Shown: positions 44,025-54,735 of the stretch, piece after piece | Position numbering within the stretch: the first letter of the stretch is position 1 | Layout of the letters: each line of letters opens with the position of its first letter | Assembly: GCA_001829785.1 (NCBI GenBank) | Contig: MICF01000011.1 | Coordinates: 79,831 to 143,830 of the forward strand | DNA from: Sulfurimonas sp. RIFOXYD12_FULL_33_39 | GTDB lineage: Bacteria > Campylobacterota > Campylobacteria > Campylobacterales > Sulfurimonadaceae | Direction: 5' to 3' | DNA: 64,000 nt | The notes under the pieces: generated by a model | What the model saw: the letters and a program-made list of their open reading frames with translations, nothing else | What the model was told of the DNA's origin: nothing | The model's database searches: none | Program-made: the position numbers and the translations under genes

Positions 44025-45836
44025 CTCCAAAACTTTCTTTGCGAGCTGATACGGTAAAAGTCCGAGTGATTCTTCAACATCTTTTGTTTTTCCGTGAGTT
44101 ATAAACTCATCTTTATACTCAAAGCTCTCTAACTCTACATGTACTATTTTTTCTTTTGAGAAAAACTCCAAAATAGCAGAGCCGACACCGCCCATTTTTG
44201 CACTGTCGCTAAATACAAACCATTTTTTATGTTTTTTTGCCATTTCACGAAGCATCTCCTCATCAAGAGGTTTTACAAATCTCAAGTCCAAAATACTAAC
44301 TTTCTCTTCTAAAAATGTCGATGTTTCATAAGCACGTCCAACACCGTTTCCGTAGCCGATAAAAAGAATATCTGAACTCTCTGAGCGAAGCAATTGTGAT
44401 TTTGCCAACTCAAAAGGTTTGGACTCAGGTAGAGATGTCTGCGTAAACGAGCCTCTTGGATAGCGAATAGAACATGTATGTTTATACTCTGCCGCAAATG
44501 CCATTGCCTGATGGAAACTCTTCTCATCTCTTGGAGCAAAAAGAGTCATGTTCGGTATAGCTCTTAAAAAACTGATATCAAAAACACCTTGATGAGTCTC
44601 GCCGTCTTCCCCGACTATTCCAGCACGGTCAAGTGCAAAAACAACAGGCAAATCCATAAGACATGTATCGTGTATTATTTGGTCATATCCGCGTTGCAAA
44701 AATGTTGAGTAAATCGTACAAAACGGTTTAAATCCCTCTTTTGCCAAAGCCGCCATCGATGTTACCGCATGTTGTTCTGCAATTGCCACATCCCAAAATC
44801 TATTTGGATATGCTTCCATCAGTTCGCTAAGTCCTGTCCCGCTAGGCATTGCAGCTGTTGCTCCGACTATCTTATCGTTATGTTTTGCTAAATGAAGAAG
44901 AGCTTCAGAGTAGATTTGAGTTGCACTTTTTTCACTTGATTTTTTAACGGCATCTCCGCTGTTTAAATCAAAAGGACCTACTCCGTGCCATTTTTCCTCT
45001 TTGCCTTCAGCTATCTCATAACCTTTACCTTTAAGCGTTTGAGCATGAACTATTACAGGTTTTTTTAAAGCTTTTGCTTTTTCCAAAATCTCTATTAATG
45101 ATTTTAGATTATGCCCATCAACAGGACCGATATAGTCAATCCCCATCTCTTCAAACATAATCCCAGGAGTGATAAGCTTTATCGACTCTTCCATTCTTTT
45201 TGCGATATATCTGGCACTCTCTCCAAAGTTATCCACAAAACTCTCAGTCTGCTTTTTAAAACTTTGATAAAACGGAGAAGCCATAGCAGAACTTAACATT
45301 CTGCTAATCGCACCGATTGGTTTTGCTATACTCATCTCATTGTCGTTAAGTATAATCACCATAGGGTACTTTCTATCGCCTAACTCATTAAGCGCCTCAT
45401 AAACCATACCTGCCGTCATAGAGCCATCACCAATCATAATAACGGGTACTCTTGAGTTTTGCTCACCCTTTAGAGCTATGGCTTTTGCCGCGCCTACACC
45501 TAAAGATATAGAAGTGGAACTATGACCTGCCACAAAGTAATCATGTTCACTCTCGCTTGGTTTTGTATATCCGCATAAACCCTCAAACTGTCTTAATGTA
45601 TCAAACTCATTCCATCTTCCGGTTATAAGTTTGTGTGCATAAGATTGATGAGAAACATCAAAAATAAAAGGGTCTTTTTTGCTGTCAAATACCTTGTGCA
45701 TAGCTACAATAAGCTCCGTAGCCCCCAAAGTAGAACTTAAATGTCCTCCATTTTTACTAACTACTCGAAGTATCTCTTCTCTTATATCTTTGCAAAGAGT
45801 TTCTAACTCTTTAATACTGCTTGATTTTAAATTCAT
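44016..45836 (-). CDS. dxs: 1-deoxy-D-xylulose-5-phosphate synthase
   Basis: Thiamine-diphosphate transketolase-like enzyme at the start of the MEP isoprenoid pathway. 606 aa. Seen: GDGSMTAGMVYEALNE (ThDP motif with GDG), HQSYAHKLITGR, DRAGIVGEDGETHQGVFDI, and AIAEQHAVTSMAALAKEGF. It is the last gene in fliF-fliG-fliH-dxs, the order seen in Campylobacter. Nine bases after fliH. Confidence 0.97.
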   Translation of the reverse strand: MNLKSSSIKELETLCKDIREEILRVVSKNGGHLSSTLGATELIVAMHKVFDSKKDPFIFDVSHQSYAHKLITGRWNEFDTLRQFEGLCGYTKPSESEHDYFVAGHSSTSISLGVGAAKAIALKGEQNSRVPVIMIGDGSMTAGMVYEALNELGDRKYPMVIILNDNEMSIAKPIGAISRMLSSAMASPFYQSFKKQTESFVDNFGESARYIAKRMEESIKLITPGIMFEEMGIDYIGPVDGHNLKSLIEILEKAKALKKPVIVHAQTLKGKGYEIAEGKEEKWHGVGPFDLNSGDAVKKSSEKSATQIYSEALLHLAKHNDKIVGATAAMPSGTGLSELMEAYPNRFWDVAIAEQHAVTSMAALAKEGFKPFCTIYSTFLQRGYDQIIHDTCLMDLPVVFALDRAGIVGEDGETHQGVFDISFLRAIPNMTLFAPRDEKSFHQAMAFAAEYKHTCSIRYPRGSFTQTSLPESKPFELAKSQLLRSESSDILFIGYGNGVGRAYETSTFLEEKVSILDLRFVKPLDEEMLREMAKKHKKWFVFSDSAKMGGVGSAILEFFSKEKIVHVELESFEYKDEFITHGKTKDVEESLGLLPYQLAKKVLESI

Positions 45837-45845
45837 ATATTTTTT

Positions 45846-46646
45846 TTACTCACTTAATGCCGCTCTTTTTACTCTCTCAAATCTTTTTGATATCTGCGCA
45901 TCAATATTTCCTGCATCGCTGATTGCTATAACACCGCCCAAACTAACTGCATTATCAGATATAACTTCTACATGTGATAAGGAGCCGACATCTTGTGAAA
46001 TGGCTCCATGGTCTTTAGGATTTACTCTTAAGGTTATTTTTGAAGCACTTTGAAGCTCTTTTATTAACTCTTTTGCCAAAATTGTTGCTACTTTAGCTGA
46101 ATTTTCACCAAGCTCAATCTTTATGACCTCTTTTGAGATATCTATTGCAGCACTTATCAACTCTTTTTTAATACTCTCTAATGCACTCTCAAACTCTTTT
46201 GCATTTATCTCTAGTTTTGCAACGGATGCGGAGTATTGAGAGAGACTGTTTGCACTATTTTTCTCATTATCTTTATAAGCTTCTGCCTTGCCCGCTTCAA
46301 CTCCTACTGCATAAGACTCCTCTTTAACCCTTTGAAGCTCTATCTTATGCTCTTCGCTCATACTCTCTAACTTCATCTGCAGTTTAATAAAATTGGAAGA
46401 CATCTCATCCGTTTTATTCAGTAAAGATTCAATCAAAGAGTCTTTAGAGCTTTTACTCATCGCGCTTGAATCAATTTCACGCTCTACGCTTTTTTGTTGA
46501 AGTTCTGAAGTAACTTTTTTCATCGGTACTTCAGATGATAAGAGCTCATCACTCTCTTGAGCCTCAGCACTGACAGATAACACTTTAAAATTATATTTAT
46601 CGACATCGTGTCTTTGTATTCTATCGCTGGTAATTATACTTGACAA
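45846..46646 (-). CDS. fliH: Flagellar assembly protein FliH
   Basis: Regulator and stalk of the flagellar export ATPase. 266 aa: charged disordered N-terminus, coiled coil (KTDEMSSNFIKLQMKLESM and following), and a C-terminal domain with SAAIDISKEVIKIELGEN and LRVNPKDHGAISQDV. FliH is poorly conserved; the fliG-fliH-dxs position supports the call. One base from fliG. Confidence 0.88.
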   Translation of the reverse strand: MSSIITSDRIQRHDVDKYNFKVLSVSAEAQESDELLSSEVPMKKVTSELQQKSVEREIDSSAMSKSSKDSLIESLLNKTDEMSSNFIKLQMKLESMSEEHKIELQRVKEESYAVGVEAGKAEAYKDNEKNSANSLSQYSASVAKLEINAKEFESALESIKKELISAAIDISKEVIKIELGENSAKVATILAKELIKELQSASKITLRVNPKDHGAISQDVGSLSHVEVISDNAVSLGGVIAISDAGNIDAQISKRFERVKRAALSE

Positions 46647-46647
46647 A

Positions 46648-47676
46648 CTATTCCACCATCTCTTCCGATGAAGATCCTAGCTGAATAACTCCGCTCTCTG
46701 CAAGGCCGTTTACAACCTCTACGATTCTTCTTTGAGCACCCTCTACATCTTTCATTTTAACAGCACCCATAAACTGCATCTCTTCATCAAATGCCTCTCT
46801 TGCTCTCTCACTCATAGCACTAAAGAATTTCTGTTTAAGATCTTCAGGTGCGCTTTTTAGACCAAGCATCAAGTCAGGTTTATCTACCGCTTTTAAAATC
46901 TCACTAATTGCAGTTTTATCAAGTGTAACTATATCTTCAAAAGTAAACATCATCTCTTTAATTAGATTTGACATCTCTTCGTCACGCTCTTCAATTTTTG
47001 CCAAAGTCTCTTTAGAAGCTTTTGCACCGAGGCGGTTAAAGATATCCGCAACTGCGCGAGGACCACCGACTTCGACTTTGTATGAAGCAAGTGACTCTAG
47101 TTTAGACTCTAGCACGGCTGAAACTCTTTTAATAACTGAAGGAGAGATATCGCCTAATTTAGCCATTCTCATAGCTACTTCACTTCTTAAATCATCCGGA
47201 AAATATTGAAGTGTATCTGCGGCTTCGGTAGCATCCATGTGAGCTAAAATAAGTGCAATCGTCTGAGGATGTTCATTGACGATAAAGTCTGAAAGCTGTT
47301 GCGGCTTGATTTTTGATAAATATGCAAAATTTTGACTCTCCTGCATACTTCTTGAGAGTTTCTCTAAAACTTTTTTTGCCTCTTCAGCACCCAGAGTTCT
47401 GTATAGAAGCTCTCTTGCATACTCTAAACCGCCGGATGTTATAAACTGACCTGATTGAAAAATTGCATAAAACTCTTCAAGCACGGCAGTTGCAACTGCT
47501 TTTTCGACGCTTTTATTAGACGCAATAAATTTTGAGACTTCAGTGATAGCATCTACACTCATATTTGAAAATACAGAAGCAGTCGCATCTTCGCCCATCT
47601 GCAATAGCAAAATTGCGACTCTCTCGCCCATACCCATCTCATCAAATTTAGCCTGTTGTATAGGATTTAAATTCAT
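46648..47676 (-). CDS. fliG: Flagellar motor switch protein FliG
   Basis: C-ring rotor protein that takes torque from the stator. 342 aa. Seen: the EHPQ motif (FIVNEHPQTIALILAHM), AMRMAKLGDISPSVIKRV, and the C-terminal torque helix with KTAISEILKAVDKPDLMLGL and SERAREAFDEEM. Between fliF and fliH, 13 bases after fliF. Confidence 0.97.
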   Translation of the reverse strand: MNLNPIQQAKFDEMGMGERVAILLLQMGEDATASVFSNMSVDAITEVSKFIASNKSVEKAVATAVLEEFYAIFQSGQFITSGGLEYARELLYRTLGAEEAKKVLEKLSRSMQESQNFAYLSKIKPQQLSDFIVNEHPQTIALILAHMDATEAADTLQYFPDDLRSEVAMRMAKLGDISPSVIKRVSAVLESKLESLASYKVEVGGPRAVADIFNRLGAKASKETLAKIEERDEEMSNLIKEMMFTFEDIVTLDKTAISEILKAVDKPDLMLGLKSAPEDLKQKFFSAMSERAREAFDEEMQFMGAVKMKDVEGAQRRIVEVVNGLAESGVIQLGSSSEEMVE

Positions 47677-47689
47677 TCACAGCCTCCTT

Positions 47690-49390
47690 TTACTTTGACA
47701 TAACATCTGATTCTTCAGTTAATAGAGCTTGGAAAACAAGTGCTATAGCTTCAGGTGAATCTTCTATCATACCTTTTACCTTCTCAAGTAGAACTTCATA
47801 TTTCAGCTCATCCTCATTAAAGCTATCCCCTGCACCAAGTTGCTCTTCAACTTTTCTGCGCATTGATTGAACTTTTTCCACCAAATCATCATCCTCATCA
47901 TTTACAAGGTCCAAATGTGGTTTAGTAAGCTCATCCTCCTCTTTTGATATCTCAAGCATTTTCTCCGCAAAAGGGGAGATAATTTTTTTATAAAGAATAA
48001 CAAGAAGAATAAGAACAAAAATATATTTAAACACTCCGGAAAACGGTGCTAAATATAATTGAGAAAATGTCATCGCCTGAGCTACTCTATTTTGTGCCAT
48101 GTCAGTTTCAGGCGCTTTAAACTGTAAATTTTTTATGCTTATCTGATCGCCTCTATCTTCACTAATCCCTATAGAACGACTTACTAATGCTGAGAGAGCT
48201 TCTAAATCGCTCTCTGAAAGCGGCTCATACTCTAAATCTTCCGTTACTACACCTTGTGCATCAAGCTTATATTTATACTTTCCATCAACTACGACAGCAG
48301 CCGTAATTCTTTTGATTCGTGCAAACTCACTTTTTGTAGTCGAGACTGTTTTACCTACTTCATAATTTGTCGTGCCGGTATTTTTTTCATATTTTTCGCC
48401 GACTTTATTGCTGGCAAGTCCCTCTACAGGACCGATATTGCTGACAGTACCTGGAACGCCGCCAACTTCTGCCGGAGCAGTGCCGTCTCTTTTTTCTTCA
48501 CTTACCTGCTCACTTCTAACAACGTTTTCTGGATCATATGTTTCTGAAGTAGAATTTTTAATAGAAAAATCAAACTCAATCGTAACCTGAGCTACAACTT
48601 TTTGCTCACCGCCTACAAAAGGAGAGACGACCTCAATAATTTTTCTCTGTTTTTTCTTCTCTTCTTTTGTCTTAAAATTTTGCTGTACTGCCGAGAGTTC
48701 ACTCATCTGAGCCATCTCATTTTCATCGCCCAATGTTTCGCCATCACTATTAATCAACATAACATTTGCCGGCGTTAGGTTTGGAACAGCTGCCGCAACA
48801 AGATTCTTTATCCCTCTGATTTGTTTTAAAGAGAGTTTTCCTCCCTCTACAAGCTCAACCATAACTGAAGCAGTAGGAGCTGTTTGTTTTTCAACAAACA
48901 GAGTGTCTTTTGGCAGAGCCAAACTGACATTTGCACGTTCTATCGGTGCGAGGGCATTAATTGTACGGGATAGTTCACCCTCTAATGCACGAAGATATTT
49001 TACGTTTTGATCAAAACTTGTTGCTCCGAACTCTTGATTGTCAAAAAGTTCAAAACCTATACCGCTATGCTTTGGTATTCCGAGTGAAGCAATAGCTATA
49101 CGTTCTTTATAGACTATATTTTTAGGAACTTTTATAACGTTGTTCTCTTGTATTTCATAGGGAATATTATCTTTTTCAAGTTGCTCAACAACTTTTGCCG
49201 CATCTTCTGGGGTCAAGGAGTCAAAAAGAACTTCCATAGTGCTTATGGAATCTTTTTTATTAGTATATATAACAAGAAAAATCAAGAATGCCACGATACC
49301 TACAACAGCAGAACTGACAATAAGTTTTTGTTGTTTGGTTAACTTATCATACAGTGCGACTAATTGTGAAAAAAGTACCTTAAAATCCAT
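47690..49390 (-). CDS. fliF: Flagellar MS-ring protein FliF
   Basis: Basal-body ring in the inner membrane. 566 aa. N-terminal helix (LIVSSAVVGIVAFLIFLVIY, about residues 23-42), large periplasmic ring-building motifs with ALEGELSRTINALAPIERAN and SLALPKDTLFVE, a linker near GTVSNIGPVEGLA, a second helix (about 455-475, FKYIFVLILLVILYKKII) and an acidic C-terminal tail for FliG. 18 bases downstream of hisC, so flagellar expression could be coupled to histidine genes. Confidence 0.97.
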   Translation of the reverse strand: MDFKVLFSQLVALYDKLTKQQKLIVSSAVVGIVAFLIFLVIYTNKKDSISTMEVLFDSLTPEDAAKVVEQLEKDNIPYEIQENNVIKVPKNIVYKERIAIASLGIPKHSGIGFELFDNQEFGATSFDQNVKYLRALEGELSRTINALAPIERANVSLALPKDTLFVEKQTAPTASVMVELVEGGKLSLKQIRGIKNLVAAAVPNLTPANVMLINSDGETLGDENEMAQMSELSAVQQNFKTKEEKKKQRKIIEVVSPFVGGEQKVVAQVTIEFDFSIKNSTSETYDPENVVRSEQVSEEKRDGTAPAEVGGVPGTVSNIGPVEGLASNKVGEKYEKNTGTTNYEVGKTVSTTKSEFARIKRITAAVVVDGKYKYKLDAQGVVTEDLEYEPLSESDLEALSALVSRSIGISEDRGDQISIKNLQFKAPETDMAQNRVAQAMTFSQLYLAPFSGVFKYIFVLILLVILYKKIISPFAEKMLEISKEEDELTKPHLDLVNDEDDDLVEKVQSMRRKVEEQLGAGDSFNEDELKYEVLLEKVKGMIEDSPEAIALVFQALLTEESDVMSK

Positions 49391-49408
49391 TAATTTCCCA
49401 TTTTAAAA

Positions 49409-50503
49409 CTATAAAAATTGTACTACCAGCCCAAAAAAGCGGCTATTTTGCTCGTGTGTACCCACTGTTACTCTAATCGCATTCATATTATAACTACTCA
49501 AATCTCTAACTATCATCCCTTTTTGTAAGAGTTGATTTGAAATCTTTGTCGAATTTTGGTTAGAGTTTAAACACAACGTAACAAAATTTGTATAACTGTT
49601 TATTATATCTATTTTTCGCTCTTTTGCAAACTCTTCATAACGTTTCATTTGTTCTAAATTTAGAGTTATACTTTTTTCTACAAACTCCTCATCTTCAAGA
49701 GCAACACTAGCCGCCTCGAGAGAAAGAGTAGTAATATTAAACGGAGGTCTTAGTTTATATAACTCTTGTATTATTTTTAAATCGGCAACACCATATCCTA
49801 CTCTCATTCCTCCAAGACCGTAAGCCTTAGAAAAAGTGCCGAGATAGATTACATTGTCATATTTTTTTATAAGTTCTTCTACTGCTATCTCTTTTGCGCT
49901 ATCTTTTGCTATTGCATATTCCATGTACGCACCATCTATTGCAACTAACGTGTTTGAGTCTATTTTATCTAAAAAATCATATATTTTTTGTGCGTCCAGT
50001 GCGTCTCCGGTAGGATTATTTGGTGTACATATAAATATAATTTCCGGTTTTTCTTCTTTATAAAGCTTATAAAATTCATCTAAATCATGTTCTTGAGAAG
50101 TAGTTCTTATTACGTTTGCACCCACATGTTTTGCATATATTTCATACATTGCAAACGTTATTGAGTTCATTAAAATTTTTGATTCAGAAGATGCTTTTGC
50201 ATGTATTAAAAACTCAATAACTTGATCACTGCCCGAACCTATAATAATATTTTCATTTTCTACGCCAAATCTCGTACTTAAAGCATTTTTTAGCTTTATC
50301 ATAGAGTCATCCGGATAAAGAGCCATTTTTGACAAAATAGCTCCGACTGCATCTATAACTTTTGGCGAACACCCTAGCGGATTTTCGTTTGATGCAAGTT
50401 TTACTATATCTTTTGAGTCTATTCCAAACTCTCTTACAACCAGTTCTATCGGTTTTCCAGCTTCATACGTTTTAATACTTTCTAAATTTTTATTAAACTT
50501 CAA
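49409..50503 (-). CDS. hisC: Histidinol-phosphate aminotransferase
   Basis: PLP aminotransferase in histidine synthesis. 364 aa. Seen: [46 protein letters not shown] with the PLP Lys. Overlaps pheA by 11 bases. hisC/fliF adjacency is also found in C. jejuni. Confidence 0.95.
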   Translation of the reverse strand: MKFNKNLESIKTYEAGKPIELVVREFGIDSKDIVKLASNENPLGCSPKVIDAVGAILSKMALYPDDSMIKLKNALSTRFGVENENIIIGSGSDQVIEFLIHAKASSESKILMNSITFAMYEIYAKHVGANVIRTTSQEHDLDEFYKLYKEEKPEIIFICTPNNPTGDALDAQKIYDFLDKIDSNTLVAIDGAYMEYAIAKDSAKEIAVEELIKKYDNVIYLGTFSKAYGLGGMRVGYGVADLKIIQELYKLRPPFNITTLSLEAASVALEDEEFVEKSITLNLEQMKRYEEFAKERKIDIINSYTNFVTLCLNSNQNSTKISNQLLQKGMIVRDLSSYNMNAIRVTVGTHEQNSRFFGLVVQFL

Positions 50504-51584
50504 TGTTTTGTCCTTTTACGTAACTTCCTAACCAAGTTACTTCTCCTTTATGTTTTTGCAGTACTTTTTGAAACTTTTCATCATCTATATGTCCGTAAAA
50601 ATCTATAAAAAACCAGTAATCAAATCCGCCTTTGTTTTTTGAAGGGCGAGACTCTATTTTTGAAAGATTTATATTTTGCTCATCAAAATCCTGTAGAAAA
50701 TGAACAAGTGAACCTGCCTTTACAGAATCTTTTAATCTTACTAAAATAGATGTTTTATCATCATTGCTCTTTGCATTTTTAAAATCACTTAATATTACAA
50801 ATCTAGTTTGAGAACCTATATCATCTTCTATATGATCAAACATTGTAGGTACACTATATAATTTTGCCGCTATATGACTGCAAATAGCAGCGGCATTTGG
50901 ATTTGCGGCAGCAAGAATTGCTGCTTTTGCGGTTGATTCTACAGGTATTTGCTCAACATTGACTAAATTGTGTTCTTGCAAAAATTCTCTGCACTGCCCA
51001 AAACCCTTGTCTTTTGAGTAAACTTTAGTTATTTCGCTGAGTTTTTTTGCTTTTGTAGCAAACGACATGTGAATAGGCATATAAAGTTCTGCTACAATTT
51101 TTACAGAACTTTTAGCAAGCAAATCCAATGTTTCACCGACTATCCCGTCTCTTGAATTTTCTATCGGAACAACTCCGAATTTTGCTCTTTTTGCTTCAAG
51201 CGTTTTAAAAACAGAGTGAATTGAACCAAGAGAGAGATAATCGCTCATAGCCCCAAAACGGCTCTCTGCAGCTTGATGCGTAAAGCTTCCTTCCGGTCCT
51301 AGATATGCTATACGTTCAGGAAGTTCAAGGTTTCTTGAAACTGCAAAAATCTCTAAAAATATAGCCTCTATTGCAGCCATATTTAATAACCCTTTTTGCT
51401 CTATACTCTTTTGTGTCAATCTTTGAACAATAGCTTTTTCTCTCTCTGGTCTGTAGATTATTCCATCACTCTCTTTTTTTATCTCTCCGACACGTTTAAC
51501 TATCTCCATTCTTCTATTAAGGAGTTCTAGTATCTCATCATCAAGAGCATCAATAACAACCCTGCAATCATCTAATGTCTTCAT
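50493..51584 (-). CDS. pheA: Bifunctional chorismate mutase / prephenate dehydratase
   Basis: First steps of phenylalanine synthesis. 363 aa in three parts: chorismate mutase (residues about 1-90, with [18 protein letters not shown] and [13 protein letters not shown]), prephenate dehydratase ([19 protein letters not shown], then [20 protein letters not shown]) and an ACT regulatory domain ([19 protein letters not shown], then [19 protein letters not shown]) for phenylalanine feedback. Overlaps hisC and the HAD gene. Confidence 0.96.
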   Translation of the reverse strand: MKTLDDCRVVIDALDDEILELLNRRMEIVKRVGEIKKESDGIIYRPEREKAIVQRLTQKSIEQKGLLNMAAIEAIFLEIFAVSRNLELPERIAYLGPEGSFTHQAAESRFGAMSDYLSLGSIHSVFKTLEAKRAKFGVVPIENSRDGIVGETLDLLAKSSVKIVAELYMPIHMSFATKAKKLSEITKVYSKDKGFGQCREFLQEHNLVNVEQIPVESTAKAAILAAANPNAAAICSHIAAKLYSVPTMFDHIEDDIGSQTRFVILSDFKNAKSNDDKTSILVRLKDSVKAGSLVHFLQDFDEQNINLSKIESRPSKNKGGFDYWFFIDFYGHIDDEKFQKVLQKHKGEVTWLGSYVKGQNIEV

Positions 51585-52357
51585 AAAGCCTCCAAAATTT
51601 CTTGCATATCTGCGTAAACATAGTCAGGTCTTAATTCCGTTTTTAAAGACGGCACTATTTCATCGGCACTTTTATATTTTCCGCTTGTAACAAATATCGT
51701 CTTCATACCTAGCTCTTTTGCACCGCCTAAATCACCCTTTACATCATCGCTTATAATTGTAATATCATTAAAATTTGCATCAGGAACCTCTTTGCGAAGC
51801 ATTAATAGCGACTCTTCATAAAAAGGTACACTCGGTTTGCCTACAACGCTATAACTGCATGACGTTGCAAATTCAAGCATCTTTAAAATTGCTCCTACAC
51901 CAGGGTATCTTTTAGAATTTTTGGCATATATTGATGTCTCGTGCATACCGACTAGTTTTGCACCGCTTAGTATAAAATCTATCATTTGTGCAAACTCATC
52001 GTTTACAAAGCTATCCTTTATAGAAACTAAAACTGTTTTTGGGTTTTTATAATTTAACTCAAAACCCATATTCGCCAAAAGCTCTAAAAATTCCGGCGTA
52101 CCGTAAGCTGCAACGCCATCTTTTTCTACATGTGATTCAAGCATCATCAATGGATCAAGATAGTGTGAAAAATCTAAATTAAAACCTATTGACTTAAGAT
52201 ATGCGTAAAAATCTTTTGAAGAGTGTTTAGTATTGTTTGTGATAATCATATAAGGTATTTTTTTTTCATTTAACATGTTGATAAACTCTCTGCTTCCACG
52301 AATCGGAGATTTATCTGCGTCGCTGATTAAAGTACCTTGAACATCAATAAAATACAT
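51581..52357 (-). CDS. HAD family hydrolase, NagD-like
   Basis: 258 aa. Motif I is MYFIDVQGTLI (the second Asp of DxD is replaced by Gln-Gly), motif II ITNNTKHS, and motifs III-IV at VGKPSVPFYEE and TIISDDVKGDLGGAKELGM. This is the NagD subclass with a C2 cap; substrates include nucleotide or sugar phosphates. The change D-x-D to D-x-Q could weaken phosphatase activity. Conserved between lysA and pheA in Campylobacter. Overlaps pheA by four bases. Confidence 0.85.
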   Translation of the reverse strand: MYFIDVQGTLISDADKSPIRGSREFINMLNEKKIPYMIITNNTKHSSKDFYAYLKSIGFNLDFSHYLDPLMMLESHVEKDGVAAYGTPEFLELLANMGFELNYKNPKTVLVSIKDSFVNDEFAQMIDFILSGAKLVGMHETSIYAKNSKRYPGVGAILKMLEFATSCSYSVVGKPSVPFYEESLLMLRKEVPDANFNDITIISDDVKGDLGGAKELGMKTIFVTSGKYKSADEIVPSLKTELRPDYVYADMQEILEAL

Positions 52358-52358
52358 C

Positions 52359-53570
52359 TTAGTTTTCCAAAAATTCTTTCTCTAATGCAATCAAATCTTC
52401 AAACTCTTCACGTTTGCGGATAATTCTTGCTTTGCCGTCTTTTATAGCGACCTCTGCACTTCTTCCTCTTGTGTTATAGTTGCTTCCCATACCAAAACCG
52501 TAAGCTCCTGCACTATGAATTACAAGTAAATCGTTATGCTCTAAAGTCGGCAACATGTAGTTTTTGGCAAAAAAGTCGCCGCTCTCACAAACAGGACCCA
52601 CAACATCGGCTTCACTATTAGCAGTTTTACTATTTGTTATCGCCTCTATTTTGTGATAAGCTTTATATAGACTAGGACGGATTAGGTCATTCATAGCACC
52701 GTCAACTACGACAAATCTTTTTGTACCGTTTTGCTTTTCATACAAAACTTTAGTTAAAAAATATCCGCCGTTTGCAGTCAAAAATCTTCCCGGCTCACAA
52801 ATAACGGTTAAATCCAAACCTCTTAGCGCCCCTAAAACTGCCTGAGCATAATCATAAGGTTTTATAGTAACTTCATCTTTATACTTAACGCCGAGTCCGC
52901 CGCCTACATCAAAAAATTTCAACTCAATTTTTATATTTGATAATGAACGAACCAAATCAGCCACAATCTCCGCAGATTCGTAAATCGGCTTTAGTTCAGT
53001 AAGCTGAGAACCTATATGAAAATGGATTCCCACAGGATCTAAATGTTCGGAGTTGTTTGCTTTTATGTACATTCTTTTTGCGGCATCTATCTCAACCCCA
53101 AATTTATTATCATGTAGTCCTGTTGAGATATAAGGGTGCGTCAACGGGTCTATATTTGGGTTCACTCTAACACTTATTCTGCATTTTGCGCCCAACTCTT
53201 TTGCTATTAGCTCTACGCGTCCCAGCTCCGCTTCACTCTCTACGTTAATATATAAAATATCTCTCTCTATCGCTTCGCGTATCTCATCATCACTTTTTCC
53301 TACACCTGAAAAGATAATTTTATAGCTCGGAACTCCCGCTAGAAAAGCACGGCGAACCTCACCGATAGATACACAATCGGCACCGCTTCCAAGCTGTGCA
53401 AAATGTTTGACGACACTAAGATTGGAGTTTGATTTTACGGCATATGCCAAAATAGATTTTCTACCCTTAAATGCCTCTTTAAGCTCTTCATACTGCTTTG
53501 TCATATAGTCTAAATCATATATATAAAGCGGTGTTTTATATGTGGATGCAAGCTCTTTAAAATTAATCAT
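52359..53570 (-). CDS. lysA: Diaminopimelate decarboxylase
   Basis: PLP enzyme for the last step of lysine synthesis. 403 aa. Seen: AYAVKSNSNLSVV with the PLP Lys, CESGDFFAKN with the catalytic Cys, GPVCESGD and SAGAYGFGMGSNYN. One base from the HAD gene. Confidence 0.97.
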   Translation of the reverse strand: MINFKELASTYKTPLYIYDLDYMTKQYEELKEAFKGRKSILAYAVKSNSNLSVVKHFAQLGSGADCVSIGEVRRAFLAGVPSYKIIFSGVGKSDDEIREAIERDILYINVESEAELGRVELIAKELGAKCRISVRVNPNIDPLTHPYISTGLHDNKFGVEIDAAKRMYIKANNSEHLDPVGIHFHIGSQLTELKPIYESAEIVADLVRSLSNIKIELKFFDVGGGLGVKYKDEVTIKPYDYAQAVLGALRGLDLTVICEPGRFLTANGGYFLTKVLYEKQNGTKRFVVVDGAMNDLIRPSLYKAYHKIEAITNSKTANSEADVVGPVCESGDFFAKNYMLPTLEHNDLLVIHSAGAYGFGMGSNYNTRGRSAEVAIKDGKARIIRKREEFEDLIALEKEFLEN

Positions 53571-53634
53571 AAAAGTCCCAAATATTTTTTAGGGAATTTT
53601 ATCCAAAAAGTACTTATATTTTTGTTATAACACC

Positions 53635-54705
53635 TTAAGTAGCTAGGCGGTACTTTCTCCATTGCCTTATGGCAATTAAAAACAAAATTAACACAGGAGC
53701 TATTATGCCCACCTCAGGCGGTATCGTTTTATTGTTAGATAGCTCAATTAACATAAAAAGAAAAGCCCATACTACGAGGGATGAGATAATTGCACCAAAG
53801 CTAAACAGTGATACATTCAAAAATCTAACGCTTACCGGAACAAAAAAGAAAATAATAACAACTAAACTAGGTACAAAAAACGGATAAATAAATATTTTGT
53901 ATAAAGAACTTTTTACGGTATTCGTATTTATTTTTTGATTTTTCAAAAGTGCGTATGCATCTATAGCATCTTTTATAGTGAAATTCACTTTGCCTTCATA
54001 TACCTGATCTAACATTTTTGGACGAAAGCCTTGAAGAATTTCTAAATTACTCTGCCCGTTTACTTTTATACCTAACGATTCAAAATTAATTTCATCCGGT
54101 TTTGTAATTATATCGGCCTTACTTATGTGCCAAGCTTCATTTTGATACCTTGCTTTTGCAGCTACCAAAACCTCTTTTAAGGAGTTGTTACTAAAACTAA
54201 ATACTCTTATATTTTCTGCACTCTCTTGTAGTGGTAACATTTTTGAAAAATATACGAATTTATCTTTATATGTAAAAAACAAATCTCTAGTAGGAGAGAG
54301 GTATTGAGCATTTTTACGAATATTTTTAGCAAACTCCTCTGCTCTTGCAAAATTTGAGACCGAATGCAGTGAAATAAAAGCCATCATAATAAGAGTAGAT
54401 ATAATAACAAAAGGTTTAAGAATATCGACCCTTGAGTATCCAAGAGAGTAAAAAGAGACCAATGCATTGGAACGAATAAGAAATATTTTAGTACTTATCA
54501 TAGCAAATATAAGAGATAGAGGAATAAGCATATCTATAGCAAAAAAGGTTTTATATACTAAATATATTAAAATAAGATTTGCGGATATATCCAAACTCTC
54601 GATATTAGCCATATAGTCAAATCCGACTAAAAACACAACAAGCGCGAAAGAGATAATAAGAAAATATCTAATATAATGAAAGGAGATATATTTAAAAGCT
54701 AGCAT
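53635..54705 (-). CDS. LptF/LptG family LPS export permease
   Basis: Inner-membrane half of the LptBFG ABC transporter that extracts LPS. 356 aa with three N-terminal helices, a periplasmic jellyroll (about residues 130-270), and three C-terminal helices. Which of the two paralogues it is cannot be told; the position between pth and lysA matches the YjgP/YjgQ gene of Campylobacter. Confidence 0.85.
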   Translation of the reverse strand: MLAFKYISFHYIRYFLIISFALVVFLVGFDYMANIESLDISANLILIYLVYKTFFAIDMLIPLSLIFAMISTKIFLIRSNALVSFYSLGYSRVDILKPFVIISTLIMMAFISLHSVSNFARAEEFAKNIRKNAQYLSPTRDLFFTYKDKFVYFSKMLPLQESAENIRVFSFSNNSLKEVLVAAKARYQNEAWHISKADIITKPDEINFESLGIKVNGQSNLEILQGFRPKMLDQVYEGKVNFTIKDAIDAYALLKNQKINTNTVKSSLYKIFIYPFFVPSLVVIIFFFVPVSVRFLNVSLFSFGAIISSLVVWAFLFMLIELSNNKTIPPEVGIIAPVLILFLIAIRQWRKYRLAT

Positions 54706-54735
54706 TAATCACAAATCTCCTCAAAAAATTTAATC

